Shown here one piece after another: positions 41,943-50,516 of a DNA stretch of 64,000 bases (position 1 is its first letter; each line of letters starts with the position of its first letter). The notes beneath the pieces are model-generated. The model made no database searches. It was not told where the DNA came from and saw nothing but the letters and a program-made list of their open reading frames with translations. Source of the DNA: Actinoplanes oryzae (lineage in GTDB: Bacteria; Actinomycetota; Actinomycetes; Mycobacteriales; Micromonosporaceae); contig NZ_JAUQWH010000005.1 in the NCBI RefSeq assembly GCF_030757795.1, positions 54,827 to 118,826 on the forward strand. The letters run 5' to 3'. Both the position numbers and the translations under genes were made by a program.

Positions 41943-42656
41943 ATGACCCTTCCTCTGCAGCACCGCCGCGCCCTGGTCACCGGGGCCTCCTCCGGCATCG
42001 GCGCCGCCACCGTCCGGGCCCTGCGCGACGCCGGCGCCCGGGTCGCCGCCGGAGCCCGCCGCACCGGCCGCCTCGACGCGGATGTGGCGCTCCCGCTCGA
42101 CGTCACCGACGAGTCCTCGGTCCGCGCCGCCGTGGCCGCGGCCGCCGACGGACTCGGCGGTCTCGACCTGGTCGTCAACGCCGCCGGGGTGATGCCGGTC
42201 GGCCCGGTGCTCGGCGCGGACGTGGCCGACTGGCGCCGGACGCTCGACACCAACGTGCTCGGGGTGCTGCTGGTCACCCACGCCGCGCTGCCCCACCTGC
42301 TCGCCGCCGGCGCCGCCGACCTGGTCAACATCTCCTCGATCGGCGGCCGCGAGACCTTCCCCGGGGCGGCCGTCTACCACGCGAGCAAGTTCGCGGTGAA
42401 CGGCTTCTCGGAGTCGCTGCGCAAGGAGCTCCAGCCCAGCGGCGTGCGGGTGGGCATCGTCGAGCCCGGCTTCACGGCGACCGAGCTGCCGGCGGGCATC
42501 ACCGTCGCCGCCGTCCGCGAGAGCGTCGAGGGCGTCATGGCGAACCAGCGCAACCTCGACGCCGCCGACGTGGCCGCCGCGATCGTCCACATCGTCTCCC
42601 AGCCCCCGCACGTGGTCGTCAACCAGCTGCAGGTGCGACCGCTGGCGCAAGTCTGA
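41943..42656 (+). CDS. Short-chain dehydrogenase/reductase (divergent MmyB partner)
   Basis: A 237-residue SDR with TGASSGIG (residues 14-21), the NAAG variant of the NNAG motif, and catalytic residues in LVNISSIGG, AVYHASKFAV (Ser, Tyr and Lys). The ending VNQLQVRPLAQV is typical of the YdfG-like group acting on hydroxy acids or small alcohols. Expression is likely set by the divergent MmyB-type regulator. It ends 16 bases before the LuxR gene on the same strand. Confidence 0.93.
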   Translation: MTLPLQHRRALVTGASSGIGAATVRALRDAGARVAAGARRTGRLDADVALPLDVTDESSVRAAVAAAADGLGGLDLVVNAAGVMPVGPVLGADVADWRRTLDTNVLGVLLVTHAALPHLLAAGAADLVNISSIGGRETFPGAAVYHASKFAVNGFSESLRKELQPSGVRVGIVEPGFTATELPAGITVAAVRESVEGVMANQRNLDAADVAAAIVHIVSQPPHVVVNQLQVRPLAQV

Positions 42657-42672
42657 CCTCTATGGTGGACGC

Positions 42673-45294
42673 GTGCTCATCGGGCGGGACGACGAGACGC
42701 GCACCCTCACGGCCCTGCTGGAGCGGGCGGCCGGCGGGCGGGGTGAGGCGCTCGTGCTGCGCGGCGAGGCCGGCGTCGGCAAGTCCGCGCTGCTGCTCGA
42801 GGCTTCCCGGCGGGCGGCGGAGACCGGCCTGCGGGTGCTGACGGTCACCGGGGTGCAGGCCGAGGTCCACGTCCCGTACGCCGCCCTGCACCCGGTGTGG
42901 CCCGGCGACGACCCGGAGCTGCCGCCCTTCCGGGTCGCGCTCGCGCTGCTGCGCGGGCTCGAAACCGCCGGCCCCGCCCTGCTCGCCGTGGAGGACGTGC
43001 AGTGGCTCGACCCGGCGTCGCGGGAGGTCCTGTCCTTCCTGGCGCGCCGGGTGGGCGCCGCGCCGGTCGCGATGGTCCTGACCGCGCGGGACGGCGGCGA
43101 CGTCGAGCAGTGGCTGATCGGCACCGGGCTGCCGGACCTGGCGGTCGAGCCGCTCTCCCCCGCCGACGCGGGCGCGCTGCTCGACACGGTCGCGCCGGGG
43201 CTGACGCCGGCGTTGCGGGCGCGGGTGCTCGAGGAGGCGGCCGGCAACCCGCTCGGGCTCACCGAGCTGGGCGCGGTGGCCGCCCGCGACGGCGCCGCGG
43301 CGCTGCTGCCCGCGTACCTGCCGCTGACCACGCGGGTCGAACGGACGTTCGCGGGCCTGGTCGCCGAGCTGCCGGCGGCGACCCGGACGCTGCTGCTGTG
43401 CGCCGCGCTCAACGACGGCGACGACCTGGCCGAGGCGCTGGCCGCCACGGGCATCGTGCACGGGCCGGTCGGGGCGGCGGACATCGAGCCCGCGGTGCTG
43501 ACGAGGCTGGTGCGGGTGGGGACGGCGTACCGGATCGGTTTCCGCCACCCGCTGCTGCGCTCGGCGCTGCAGCAGGGTGCCGCACCCGGGCGCCGGCGCG
43601 AGGTGCACGCCGCGCTGGCCGCCGTCGTCGTGGGCGCGGACCGGCGGGTCTGGCACCGGGCCAGCGCCACGGACGGTCCGGACGAGGAGCTGGCCCGGGA
43701 GCTCACCGAGGCGGCGGTGCGGGCGGAGGGCCGGCAGGCGGCGGGCATCGCGGTGCTGGCCCTGGAACGCGCCGCCCAGCTCAGCCTGGATCCGGCGCTG
43801 CGCGGGCGGCGCCTGCTGTGGGCCGCCGACCAGGCCGGGGACATGGGCGACCTGGCGACCGTGCGCCGCCTGCTCGACGCCGTGGAGCCGGCGCACCTGC
43901 GCAGCGTCGACCGGGCCCGCTTCGCGGCGCTGCGCGAGCACCACATCGGGTCGAACTGGGACGCCGACACCAGCATGGAGACCTTCGCCGCGTACGCGGC
44001 CGCGCTGCGCGAGGAGGACGACAAGGACCTGGCACTGGACTGGCTGTGCTTCGACTCGACGCGCTTCTACTGGGCTGCGCCCGATGCGGCCACCCGCGCC
44101 CTGTTCGTGACCACGGCGGAGGGCCTCGGCTTCCCGCCCGGGCATCCCCGCCTGCTCGCCGCGCTCGGCCTGCTGGCGCCGATCGAGCGAGGCGCCCCCG
44201 TGCTGGCGGGGATGCGCACCCTGGCGACCCGGCCGGACCTGAGCCCCATCGACCACTTCTGGGCGGGGGTCAGCACGTCCTGGCTCGGCGACCCGGTGCT
44301 GTCGGAGATCCTCTTCGCCGGCTGCGGGCCCGCGCTGCGCGCCCAGGGGCGGATCGCCACGCTCGGGCAGCTGCTGTTCTTCCAGGCGACCAACGCGGTC
44401 TATCGGGGCGACCCGCGCCGGGCGGTGGCGCTCAGCGACGAGGCCATCGCCCTGCTCGACGAGACCCGGCAGATCGGGCACCGGCTCGCGGCGGGCATGA
44501 CGCTGGCGCACGCGTGGGCGCTGCGGGGCGAGCGGGAGGCCGCGCTGCGGGTCGCCGGCGAGGCCGAGCAGGTCCTGCTGCCCGCGGGCCGGCTGCCGAT
44601 GCTGGCGTGCGTGCAGGAGATCCGGGGCGTGGCCGCGCTCGGGGCGGGGCAGCCCGCGGAGGCGTACCGGGAGCTGCGCCGCATCTTCGACCCGGCGGAC
44701 ATCGCCCATCACCCCTCGGTCCGGTTCGTCACCCTGGCGCATCTGGCCGAGGCGGCCGTCCGCTGCCGGGCCCACGACGACCTGCGGGCGCTCGTCGCGG
44801 AGCTGACCCCGGTGGCCGAGCTGTGCGAGTCACCCGCGCTGCGGGCGGGACTCCGGTACGCGCACGCCGCGCTCGCCGGCACCGCGGAGGCGTACGAGCG
44901 AGCACTCGCCGAGGCCCCCGACGACTGGCCGTTCGAGCGGGCACGGCTGCAGCTGGCGTACGGGTCCCATCTGCGCCGCCACCGCCGCGTCGCCGCCTCC
45001 CGGGCCGTGCTGCGCGCCGCCGAGTCCACCTTCGACGGCCTGGGCGCGACGCCGTGGGCGGATCAGGCCCGCACCGAGCTGCGCGCCTCCGGCGAGACGA
45101 TCCGCCGCACGGCCGCCGCCCTCACCCCGCAGGAGCAGCGGATCGCCGAGCTCGCCGCCGCCGGGCTGAGCAACCGGGAGATCGCCGAGCGGCTGTTCCT
45201 CTCCCCGCGCACGGTGACCACGCACCTGTCGCGCATCTATCCGAAGCTGGGCATCCGCTCCCGCGCGGGCCTGTCCCGGCCCGGGAATACATAG
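42673..45294 (+). CDS. Large LuxR-family ATPase regulator (LAL type)
   Basis: The 873-residue protein starts at GTG. An N-terminal STAND/AAA ATPase has Walker A LRGEAGVGKSALLLEA and Walker B ALLAVEDVQWLDPASREVL. The middle 400 residues are Ala/Leu-rich helical repeats of TPR character. The C-terminus is a LuxR helix-turn-helix: LTPQEQRIAELAAAGLSNRE then IAERLFLSPRTVTTHLSRIY. LAL regulators activate catabolic or antibiotic operons when a ligand binds the repeat region. The genes downstream on the same strand (hydrolase, MBL protein) begin after a 171-base gap with an inverted repeat and may be its targets. Confidence 0.93.
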   Translation: MLIGRDDETRTLTALLERAAGGRGEALVLRGEAGVGKSALLLEASRRAAETGLRVLTVTGVQAEVHVPYAALHPVWPGDDPELPPFRVALALLRGLETAGPALLAVEDVQWLDPASREVLSFLARRVGAAPVAMVLTARDGGDVEQWLIGTGLPDLAVEPLSPADAGALLDTVAPGLTPALRARVLEEAAGNPLGLTELGAVAARDGAAALLPAYLPLTTRVERTFAGLVAELPAATRTLLLCAALNDGDDLAEALAATGIVHGPVGAADIEPAVLTRLVRVGTAYRIGFRHPLLRSALQQGAAPGRRREVHAALAAVVVGADRRVWHRASATDGPDEELARELTEAAVRAEGRQAAGIAVLALERAAQLSLDPALRGRRLLWAADQAGDMGDLATVRRLLDAVEPAHLRSVDRARFAALREHHIGSNWDADTSMETFAAYAAALREEDDKDLALDWLCFDSTRFYWAAPDAATRALFVTTAEGLGFPPGHPRLLAALGLLAPIERGAPVLAGMRTLATRPDLSPIDHFWAGVSTSWLGDPVLSEILFAGCGPALRAQGRIATLGQLLFFQATNAVYRGDPRRAVALSDEAIALLDETRQIGHRLAAGMTLAHAWALRGEREAALRVAGEAEQVLLPAGRLPMLACVQEIRGVAALGAGQPAEAYRELRRIFDPADIAHHPSVRFVTLAHLAEAAVRCRAHDDLRALVAELTPVAELCESPALRAGLRYAHAALAGTAEAYERALAEAPDDWPFERARLQLAYGSHLRRHRRVAASRAVLRAAESTFDGLGATPWADQARTELRASGETIRRTAAALTPQEQRIAELAAAGLSNREIAERLFLSPRTVTTHLSRIYPKLGIRSRAGLSRPGNT

Positions 45295-45359
45295 TTCTAC
45301 GTACGCGACCGGGGCGCCGCCCTCCGTACGGTCTGCGGTGGCGGGTCCGATCTGGACGG

Positions 45360-45377
45360 TGTGCGACTTCGCGCACA
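45360..45377. promoter_or_regulatory. Inverted repeat in the gap before the hydrolase operon
   Basis: TGTGCG-acttcg-CGCACA has six-base inverted arms. It lies about 90 bases upstream of the hydrolase gene and is the only symmetric element found in the 171-base gap 45295-45465. Binding by the LAL regulator just upstream is speculative. Confidence 0.35.
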
Positions 45378-45465
45378 GGGGGCAGCCGAGCTTCCGCCGC
45401 CCGCCGCCCGGGTGCTCGACTCCACGGGTACCCGGCCGCCTTGACCGACGCGAGGAGCGCGACGC

Positions 45466-46260
45466 ATGAGCACGATCGTCCTGGTGCACGGACTCTGGAT
45501 GACCCCGCGCAGCTGGGAGCACTGGGTCCCCTACTACGAGAGCAAGGGCCACCAGGTGGTCACGCCCGCGTACCCCGGGTTCGAGGTCGAGGTGGAGGCG
45601 CTGCGGGCCGACCCGTCGGTCATCGCGACCGTGACCGTGCCGGAGACCGTGGCGCACCTGGAGAAGGTCATCACGGCGCTGCCCGAGAAGCCGGTCATCA
45701 TCGGGCACTCGTTCGGCGGCACCCTGACCCAGCTGCTGCTCGACCGCGGGCACGGCAGCGCCGGCGTGGTCATCGACTCGGCGCCGCCGGAGGGCATCCG
45801 GGTCAACCCGCCGTCACAGATCAAGTCGCTCTTCCCGATCCTCAGCAACCCGGCGAAGCGGCACCAGGCGGCCGGCTTCACCCCCGAGCAGTTCCACTAC
45901 GCCTTCACCAACACGCTGTCGGCCGAGGAGTCGCGGGCCGTCTACGACCGGTACGCGATCCCGGCGCCCGGCAACTGGGTCTGGTCGTACGGGCTGCTGG
46001 CGAACTTCACCCCGGGCAAGCAGGAGACGTGGGTGAACTTCCACAACGAGGACCGGGCGCCGCTGCTCTTCATCGCCGGCGGCGCGGACCACATCATGCC
46101 GGCGTCGGTGAACAAGTCGAACGCCCACCACTACAAGGGCGAGACGACCGTCACGGAGTACTTCGAGTTCCCGGGGCGCTCGCACTGGACCTGCGCGGAG
46201 CCCGGCTGGGAGCAGGTCGCCGACAAGGCCCTCGACTGGGCGCTGCAGCACGCCCGATGA
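45466..46260 (+). CDS. Alpha/beta-fold hydrolase
   Basis: The 264-residue protein has the fold's landmarks: IVLVHGLWMTPRSWEHW (oxyanion region), nucleophile Ser in VIIGHSFGGTLTQ, an acid in FIAGGADHIM and the histidine in FPGRSHWTCAEPGW. It is a soluble esterase/lactonase-like enzyme of the YesT/non-haem-peroxidase-like group, with substrate unknown. The following MBL gene overlaps its stop (ATGA), so both enzymes are made together and may act on the same compound. Confidence 0.9.
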   Translation: MSTIVLVHGLWMTPRSWEHWVPYYESKGHQVVTPAYPGFEVEVEALRADPSVIATVTVPETVAHLEKVITALPEKPVIIGHSFGGTLTQLLLDRGHGSAGVVIDSAPPEGIRVNPPSQIKSLFPILSNPAKRHQAAGFTPEQFHYAFTNTLSAEESRAVYDRYAIPAPGNWVWSYGLLANFTPGKQETWVNFHNEDRAPLLFIAGGADHIMPASVNKSNAHHYKGETTVTEYFEFPGRSHWTCAEPGWEQVADKALDWALQHAR

Positions 46261-47021
46261 TCCTCACCCACATCGGCGGGCCGACCCTGCTCGTGCAGAC
46301 CGGCGGGTGGTCGCTGCTCACCGACCCGACGTTCGACCCGCCCGGGCGGCGCTACACGTTCGGCCTCGGCACGGCCTCGCACAAGCACGCGGGGCCGGCC
46401 GTCGCCGTGGCCGACCTGCCGCCGATCGACGCGGTGCTGCTCAGCCACGACCAGCACGCCGACAACCTGGACGACGCGGGACGGGCGTTCCTGCCCCGCG
46501 CCGGCCGGGTGATCACCACCCGGGCGGGCGGCCGGCGGCTGGGCGCCACCGGGCTCGGGCCCTGGGCGACCACCCGGCTCGAGCACCCGGACCGGCCCCC
46601 GATCGAGATCACGGCGACGCCCGCCCGGCACGGGCCGCCGCTGAGCCGCCCGGTCGTCGGCGAGACCACGGGCTTCGCGCTGCGGTGGCCGGGCCAGGCG
46701 GACGGCGCACTGTGGATCTCCGGGGACACGGTCCCGTACGCGGGGGTGCGTCAGGTCGCCGACCGGCTGGCCGTCGGCACGGCCGTGCTGCACTTCGGTG
46801 CCGTGCGGTTCCCGGTGACCGGCCCGCTGCGCTACACCATGACCGCCGCGGAGGGCGCCCGGCTCGCGCAGCACCTCGGGGCGCACACCGTCGTGCCGGT
46901 GCACTACGACGGCTGGGGGCACTTCCACGAAGGCCGCCCGGAGATCGAGCGGGCCTTCGCGGCGGCGCGGGTCACGCTGCGCTGGCTGGATCCGGGGCGT
47001 CCGGCAACGGTTCCGCGCTGA
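46257..47021 (+). CDS. MBL-fold metallohydrolase (UlaG-like)
   Basis: The 254-residue product starts MILTHIGGPTLLVQTGGWSL and carries a metal motif LLSHDQHADNLDD that deviates from HxHxDH at the second and last positions, as in one UlaG-like subgroup. Later metal ligands appear in ALWISGDTVPY and TVVPVHYDGWGHF. It would hydrolyse a lactone or phosphodiester-type substrate. It overlaps the upstream hydrolase gene by four bases, and its 3' end overlaps the convergent serine hydrolase gene by 50 bases, an unusually long tail-to-tail overlap. Confidence 0.88.
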   Translation: MILTHIGGPTLLVQTGGWSLLTDPTFDPPGRRYTFGLGTASHKHAGPAVAVADLPPIDAVLLSHDQHADNLDDAGRAFLPRAGRVITTRAGGRRLGATGLGPWATTRLEHPDRPPIEITATPARHGPPLSRPVVGETTGFALRWPGQADGALWISGDTVPYAGVRQVADRLAVGTAVLHFGAVRFPVTGPLRYTMTAAEGARLAQHLGAHTVVPVHYDGWGHFHEGRPEIERAFAAARVTLRWLDPGRPATVPR

Positions 47022-48069
47022 TCCACGCCTTGATGAGGGCGTCCAGGGCGGCGGGCATGGCCTCCGCCGGGTTGACCTCGGCGTCGCCCGTGGTCAGCCC
47101 GGCGGTCAGGGTCCGGCTGCCGTCGGGCGTGCTGTACATGAGGGCTCCGTACCCGCCGGGGGCGCCGCCGTTGTGGTGCAGCACCGTGCCCAGGCCCGCG
47201 CCGAGGTCCTGCACGAACACGCCGAGCCCGTAGCCGATCGGGCCCACGGGCGAGCGCATCTCGGCCAGCAGCGGCGCCGGGAGCACCCGGCCGCCGTTGA
47301 GCGCGGCGAAGAAGGTGCGCAGGTCCCGCGTGGTCGAGATCAGCCCGCCGGCGCCGAGGAGCATGGACAGGTTCTGGCGGGAGACGTCGGCGACCTTCCA
47401 CTCGTCGCCGTCCTGGTAGCGGTAGTAGCCGTGGGCGTACGGCTCGGGCAGGTCGGTGACGTCGCCGTCGAGCACGGTGTCGCGCAGCCCGAGCGGCCCG
47501 AGGATCCGCTGGTGCATCGCCTCGCCGTACGACTGCCCGGTCACCCGCTCGATGAGCAGCGCCGCGACGGTGTAGTTGGTGTTGGAGTAGCTCCAGTCGG
47601 CGCCGGGCTCGAAGCGTGCCGGGTGCGCCAGCGCCGGCTCCACCAGCTCCTGCGGCCGATAGCTCCGCAGCCGCGCCTCGACCCACTCCTTGCCGGTGGC
47701 GGGGATGCCCGGGACGATCGTGCCGTCCGGGAAGTACTCGCCCGTGTAGTTGAACAGGCCGCTGGTGTGCTGCAGCAGCATCCGCGCCGTGATCCGGCCG
47801 TCCAGCGCCAGGCCGGGGAGGTGGCCGGCCACCGGGGCGTCGAGCTCCAGCTTGCCCTCGGCCACCAGCTGCAGGACCGCGGTGGCGGTGAAGGTCTTGA
47901 CGACGCTGCCCGCCCAGAACCGGCCGTCGACCGGCGGCGCTTCGGCCGATCCGAGCTCGCGTATCCCGGCGGTGCCGGCCCATTCCCCGTGCTCGTCGTG
48001 GACGCGCACCTGGATGCTCGCGAAGCCGGCGGCGACGAACGCGTCGAGGGCCTTCTGCAGATCGGTCAT
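46972..48069 (-). CDS. Serine hydrolase, class C beta-lactamase fold
   Basis: I start at MTDLQKALDAFVAAGFASI (ATG 48069); the longer frame to 48108 overlaps the upstream gene. The 365-residue protein has SxxK (S55-V-V-K58 in FWAGSVVKTFTATAVLQ), YxN (Y161-S-N163 in ADWSYSNTNYTVAALLIERV region) and the third motif HHNGGAPGGYG. There is no signal peptide, so it is probably a cytoplasmic esterase or D-peptidase rather than a resistance enzyme. It lies 13 bases downstream of the DUF4097 gene and shares its transcript, under the operators near 48738-48859. Confidence 0.9.
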   Translation of the reverse strand: MTDLQKALDAFVAAGFASIQVRVHDEHGEWAGTAGIRELGSAEAPPVDGRFWAGSVVKTFTATAVLQLVAEGKLELDAPVAGHLPGLALDGRITARMLLQHTSGLFNYTGEYFPDGTIVPGIPATGKEWVEARLRSYRPQELVEPALAHPARFEPGADWSYSNTNYTVAALLIERVTGQSYGEAMHQRILGPLGLRDTVLDGDVTDLPEPYAHGYYRYQDGDEWKVADVSRQNLSMLLGAGGLISTTRDLRTFFAALNGGRVLPAPLLAEMRSPVGPIGYGLGVFVQDLGAGLGTVLHHNGGAPGGYGALMYSTPDGSRTLTAGLTTGDAEVNPAEAMPAALDALIKAWISAEPLPDAPDPASAA

Positions 48070-48082
48070 CGTGGTGTCCCTC

Positions 48083-48724
48083 TCAGATGCCGCGGGCGGT
48101 GATGTCACCGCGGGACGTGGTGGCGTGGATGGTCAGACCGGAGCCGGTGAGTGAGTTGTCGATCCGCCCGTACGCGGTGGAGGCGTCCAGCGACGCGGTG
48201 CGCGCACCGACCGTGATGTCGCCGTCCTGGGTCCGCAGCGTCAGGCTGCCTTCCGGCGCCACGGCCTCGGCGACGCGCAGGTCGCCCTTCTGGGTGCTGA
48301 GCTGCGCCGAGCCGGTGAGCCTCCCGACCACGATGTCGCCGGCCTGCAGCGTGAGCTGGGCGCTCCCGGCCTCCTCGAGCTCGATCGAGCCCTGGGCGCT
48401 GTCGACGGTCACGTCGCCGAGGCGCCCGGCGCCCCGCAGCTCCCCGGCGGCCACCTTGGCCTGGACCCGGGAGCCGGCGGGCAGCTGAACCGTGACCTCG
48501 ACGGCACCCGGGGAGCCGAGGAGCCGGTTCGCGGGCTTGGCGGCCTCGATCCGCAGAACGCCGTCGGCGCGGGTGACCGCCAGGCGCTCCGCCGCCTGCA
48601 CGTCGCGGCTCGTGGCGGGGTCGGCGGGCAGGATCTCGACTGTGGCGTCGGTGCGGTCGGCGGCGACGAGGTGGATCCGGCCGGCGGGGATGTCCAGAAC
48701 GGCATCGAACGTCTGCTTTCTCAT
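48083..48724 (-). CDS. DUF4097-type beta-helix protein
   Basis: A 213-residue cytoplasmic protein made of short repeated strands (LGDVTVDSAQGSIELEEAGS; LTLQAGDIVVGRLTGSAQLS; LTLRTQDGDITVGARTASLD; TTSRGDITARGI). This is the DUF4097 pattern, predicted to form a right-handed beta-helix; its role is unknown. In actinobacteria these genes commonly sit beside a helix-turn-helix gene, as here (divergent, 48916). The serine hydrolase follows on the same strand. Confidence 0.88.
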   Translation of the reverse strand: MRKQTFDAVLDIPAGRIHLVAADRTDATVEILPADPATSRDVQAAERLAVTRADGVLRIEAAKPANRLLGSPGAVEVTVQLPAGSRVQAKVAAGELRGAGRLGDVTVDSAQGSIELEEAGSAQLTLQAGDIVVGRLTGSAQLSTQKGDLRVAEAVAPEGSLTLRTQDGDITVGARTASLDASTAYGRIDNSLTGSGLTIHATTSRGDITARGI

Positions 48725-48737
48725 GCCGGAAACGCTA

Positions 48738-48859
48738 CGTTGCCTTCACGCATCGGGCAACGCCGTCGTTGCTCTGGCGCTCCCTTTAAGCAGCTCAAAG
48801 CGTTGAAATCATTGCAATGAGTGTGATGTCAATGCAACGAGGCGTCGGCCTTCGTTGCA
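48738..48859. promoter_or_regulatory. Two matched operators between DUF4097 and MarR-like genes
   Basis: CGTTGCC (48738-48744) and GGCAACG (48756-48762) form an inverted repeat with an 11-base spacer; TGCAACGA (48833-48840) and TCGTTGCA (48852-48859) form a second with the same 11-base spacer and the same GTTGC core. CATTGCAATG (48810-48819) is a ten-base palindrome between them. One operator lies near each gene, as expected for a divergent repressor. Confidence 0.65.
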
Positions 48860-48915
48860 ATGGGATGAGGTTGAAAGCTACGCTGGCGGCGACCACGACC
48901 ACGAAGGAGGCCGCG

Positions 48916-49623
48916 ATGCCGGGAGGCAGGCTCACCCAGCAGGAACGGCAGCAGATCACCGCGGGGCTGGCCGACGGGCTCGCGTACGCGGAGATCGCCC
49001 GGGGTCTCGGCCGCCCCACCTCGACCGTCACCCGCGAGATCATGCGCAACGGCGGCCCGGGAGCCTATCGCGGCGACCTGGCCCACCACGCCACCGAGCG
49101 CCGCGCCCGCCGCCGCCGGTCGCCCGGGCCCGGCGGCGTGTCCGCGCAGGCCGCCGGGCGCGACGCGGAGGCCGTCCACGAGTACGAGCAGACGTTCGCC
49201 GCCACGTTCGCGCAGCAGGGCCTGCCCACGATGACGGCACGCACGCTCGCCGCCCTCTACAGCACCGACACCGGCAGTCTCACCGCCGCCGAGCTGGCGA
49301 CGCGGCTGCGGGTGAGCCCGGCCTCGATCTCCAAGGCGATCGCGTTCCTGGAGAGCCAGGGCCTCGTCCGCCGCGAGCGCGACGAGCGGCGGCGCGAGCG
49401 CTACGTCGTGGACGACGACGTCATGTACCAGTCCACGATGTCCGGCGCGCGGGGCACCGCGCACCTCGGCGAGATCGCCCGGCAGGGCGTGCGCGTCCTG
49501 GGCCCCGGCACCCCGGCCGCCGCGCGCCTGGAGAGCATCGCCCGCTTCGTCGAGTACGTCTCCGAGGCCATCGCCCGGGCCGCCGACGAGGCCCGGGCGA
49601 TGCTTCACGCCGACGCCACCTGA
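48916..49623 (+). CDS. MarR-like regulator with N-terminal IS30-type helix-turn-helix
   Basis: The ATG at 48916 has AAGGAGG six bases upstream, which rules out the longer frame from 48817. The 235-residue protein joins two DNA-binding modules: residues 5-46 (LTQQERQQITAGLADGLAYA, EIARGLGRPTSTVTREI) resemble the helix-turn-helix of IS30-type transposases, and residues about 100-170 form a MarR/GbsR winged helix (LTAAELATRLRVSPASISKA, LESQGLVRRERDERRRERY). It is divergent from the DUF4097/serine hydrolase operon with two matched operators between, so it is probably their repressor. Its end overlaps the convergent EamA gene by 19 bases. Confidence 0.85.
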   Translation: MPGGRLTQQERQQITAGLADGLAYAEIARGLGRPTSTVTREIMRNGGPGAYRGDLAHHATERRARRRRSPGPGGVSAQAAGRDAEAVHEYEQTFAATFAQQGLPTMTARTLAALYSTDTGSLTAAELATRLRVSPASISKAIAFLESQGLVRRERDERRRERYVVDDDVMYQSTMSGARGTAHLGEIARQGVRVLGPGTPAAARLESIARFVEYVSEAIARAADEARAMLHADAT

Positions 49624-50501
49624 GCCCGGGTCCGCTGGGTCAGCACCACGCACGCCAGGACGGCGAGCGCGGCCCCGAGCGTCGCCGGCGTCACGGCCTC
49701 GCCGAGCAGCAGCGCCGACCACGCCAGCGTGAGGACCGGCTGGGCGAGCTGGAGCTGCCCGGCGCGCGCGACGCCGCCCCGGGCCAGCCCCGCGTACCAG
49801 GCGACGAAGGCCAGGAACATGGAGATCACCGTCAGGTAGCCGAAGGCGGCCCACGGCACGGCGCCCGGGTCCGCCGCGTTGCCCCGGGCGGCGGCGAGCG
49901 CCACGGGCGCGGTCACCGGCAGGGCCAGCAGGAGGGCCCAGCAGATCGTGCCGGCGCCGCCGAGGTCGCGGGCCAGGGCGCCGCCTTCGGCGTACCCGAG
50001 GGCGCAGAGCAGGACCGCCGCCAGCAGGTAGCCGTCCGCCGTGGACAGCGCGCCGCGGACCCCGCCGCCGAGTGCCAGGAAGACGAGCACGGCGAGCAGC
50101 CCGGCGAGGCTCGCGGCCCAGAAGACGGGCGGCGGGCGCTCACCCGCGCGCAGCACCGCGAAGACGGCGGTCAGGGCGGGCAGCGCCGCGATCACGACCG
50201 CACCGTGCGAGGACGTCTGCGTGGTCAGCGCGAGCGACGTGAACAGCGGGAAGCCGGCCACCACGCCGAGCGCCACGACCGCCAGCCGCCACCACTGCGC
50301 CCCGGCCGGCCGGGCCGCCCGCGTCACCAGCAGATAGAGCGCGGCGAGCACGGCGGCGCCCACCGAGCGGCCGAAGGCCACGAACCACGGGTCGAGGGCC
50401 GCCACGGCGAGCCGGGTCATGGGCAGCGACAGGCTGAACCCGAGGACGCCCAGCCCCGCCGTTACCGCGGCGGGGACAGTAGCGTTACTCTTGCTTCTCA
50501 T
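49605..50501 (-). CDS. EamA/DMT-family transporter
   Basis: The 298-residue protein has ten membrane segments in two EamA halves (SLSLPMTRLAVAALDPWFVA with FGRSVGAAVL; YLTVISMFLAFVAWYAGLAR with QLQLAQPVLTLAWSALLLGE). It would export amino acids or metabolites. It starts MRSKSNATVPAAVTAG at 50501, and this ATG overlaps the ATG of the divergent MocR gene by two bases. A MocR regulator next to an EamA exporter is a recurrent pair, so the transporter is probably MocR-controlled. Confidence 0.9.
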   Translation of the reverse strand: MRSKSNATVPAAVTAGLGVLGFSLSLPMTRLAVAALDPWFVAFGRSVGAAVLAALYLLVTRAARPAGAQWWRLAVVALGVVAGFPLFTSLALTTQTSSHGAVVIAALPALTAVFAVLRAGERPPPVFWAASLAGLLAVLVFLALGGGVRGALSTADGYLLAAVLLCALGYAEGGALARDLGGAGTICWALLLALPVTAPVALAAARGNAADPGAVPWAAFGYLTVISMFLAFVAWYAGLARGGVARAGQLQLAQPVLTLAWSALLLGEAVTPATLGAALAVLACVVLTQRTRAQVASA

Positions 50502-50516
50502 GGATGACGATAACGC
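50482..50516. promoter_or_regulatory. Inverted repeat spanning two overlapping divergent start codons
   Basis: GCGTTA (50482-50487) and TAACGC (50511-50516) flank the CATG in which both divergent genes begin. There is no untranslated gap, so any promoter or operator must lie within coding DNA; the messages may be leaderless. Confidence 0.5.

Noticed and set aside
42897..46256. Upstream part of a 1374-codon frame through the LuxR gene and the hydrolase
   Set aside because: Only its last 254 codons (MBL protein from 46257) have domain content; the rest is Arg/Ala/Pro-rich out-of-frame translation.
46972..48069. Antibiotic-resistance beta-lactamase
   Set aside because: No signal peptide and a DUF4097 neighbour; the SxxK/YxN/HxG fold is shared by many esterases and peptidases.
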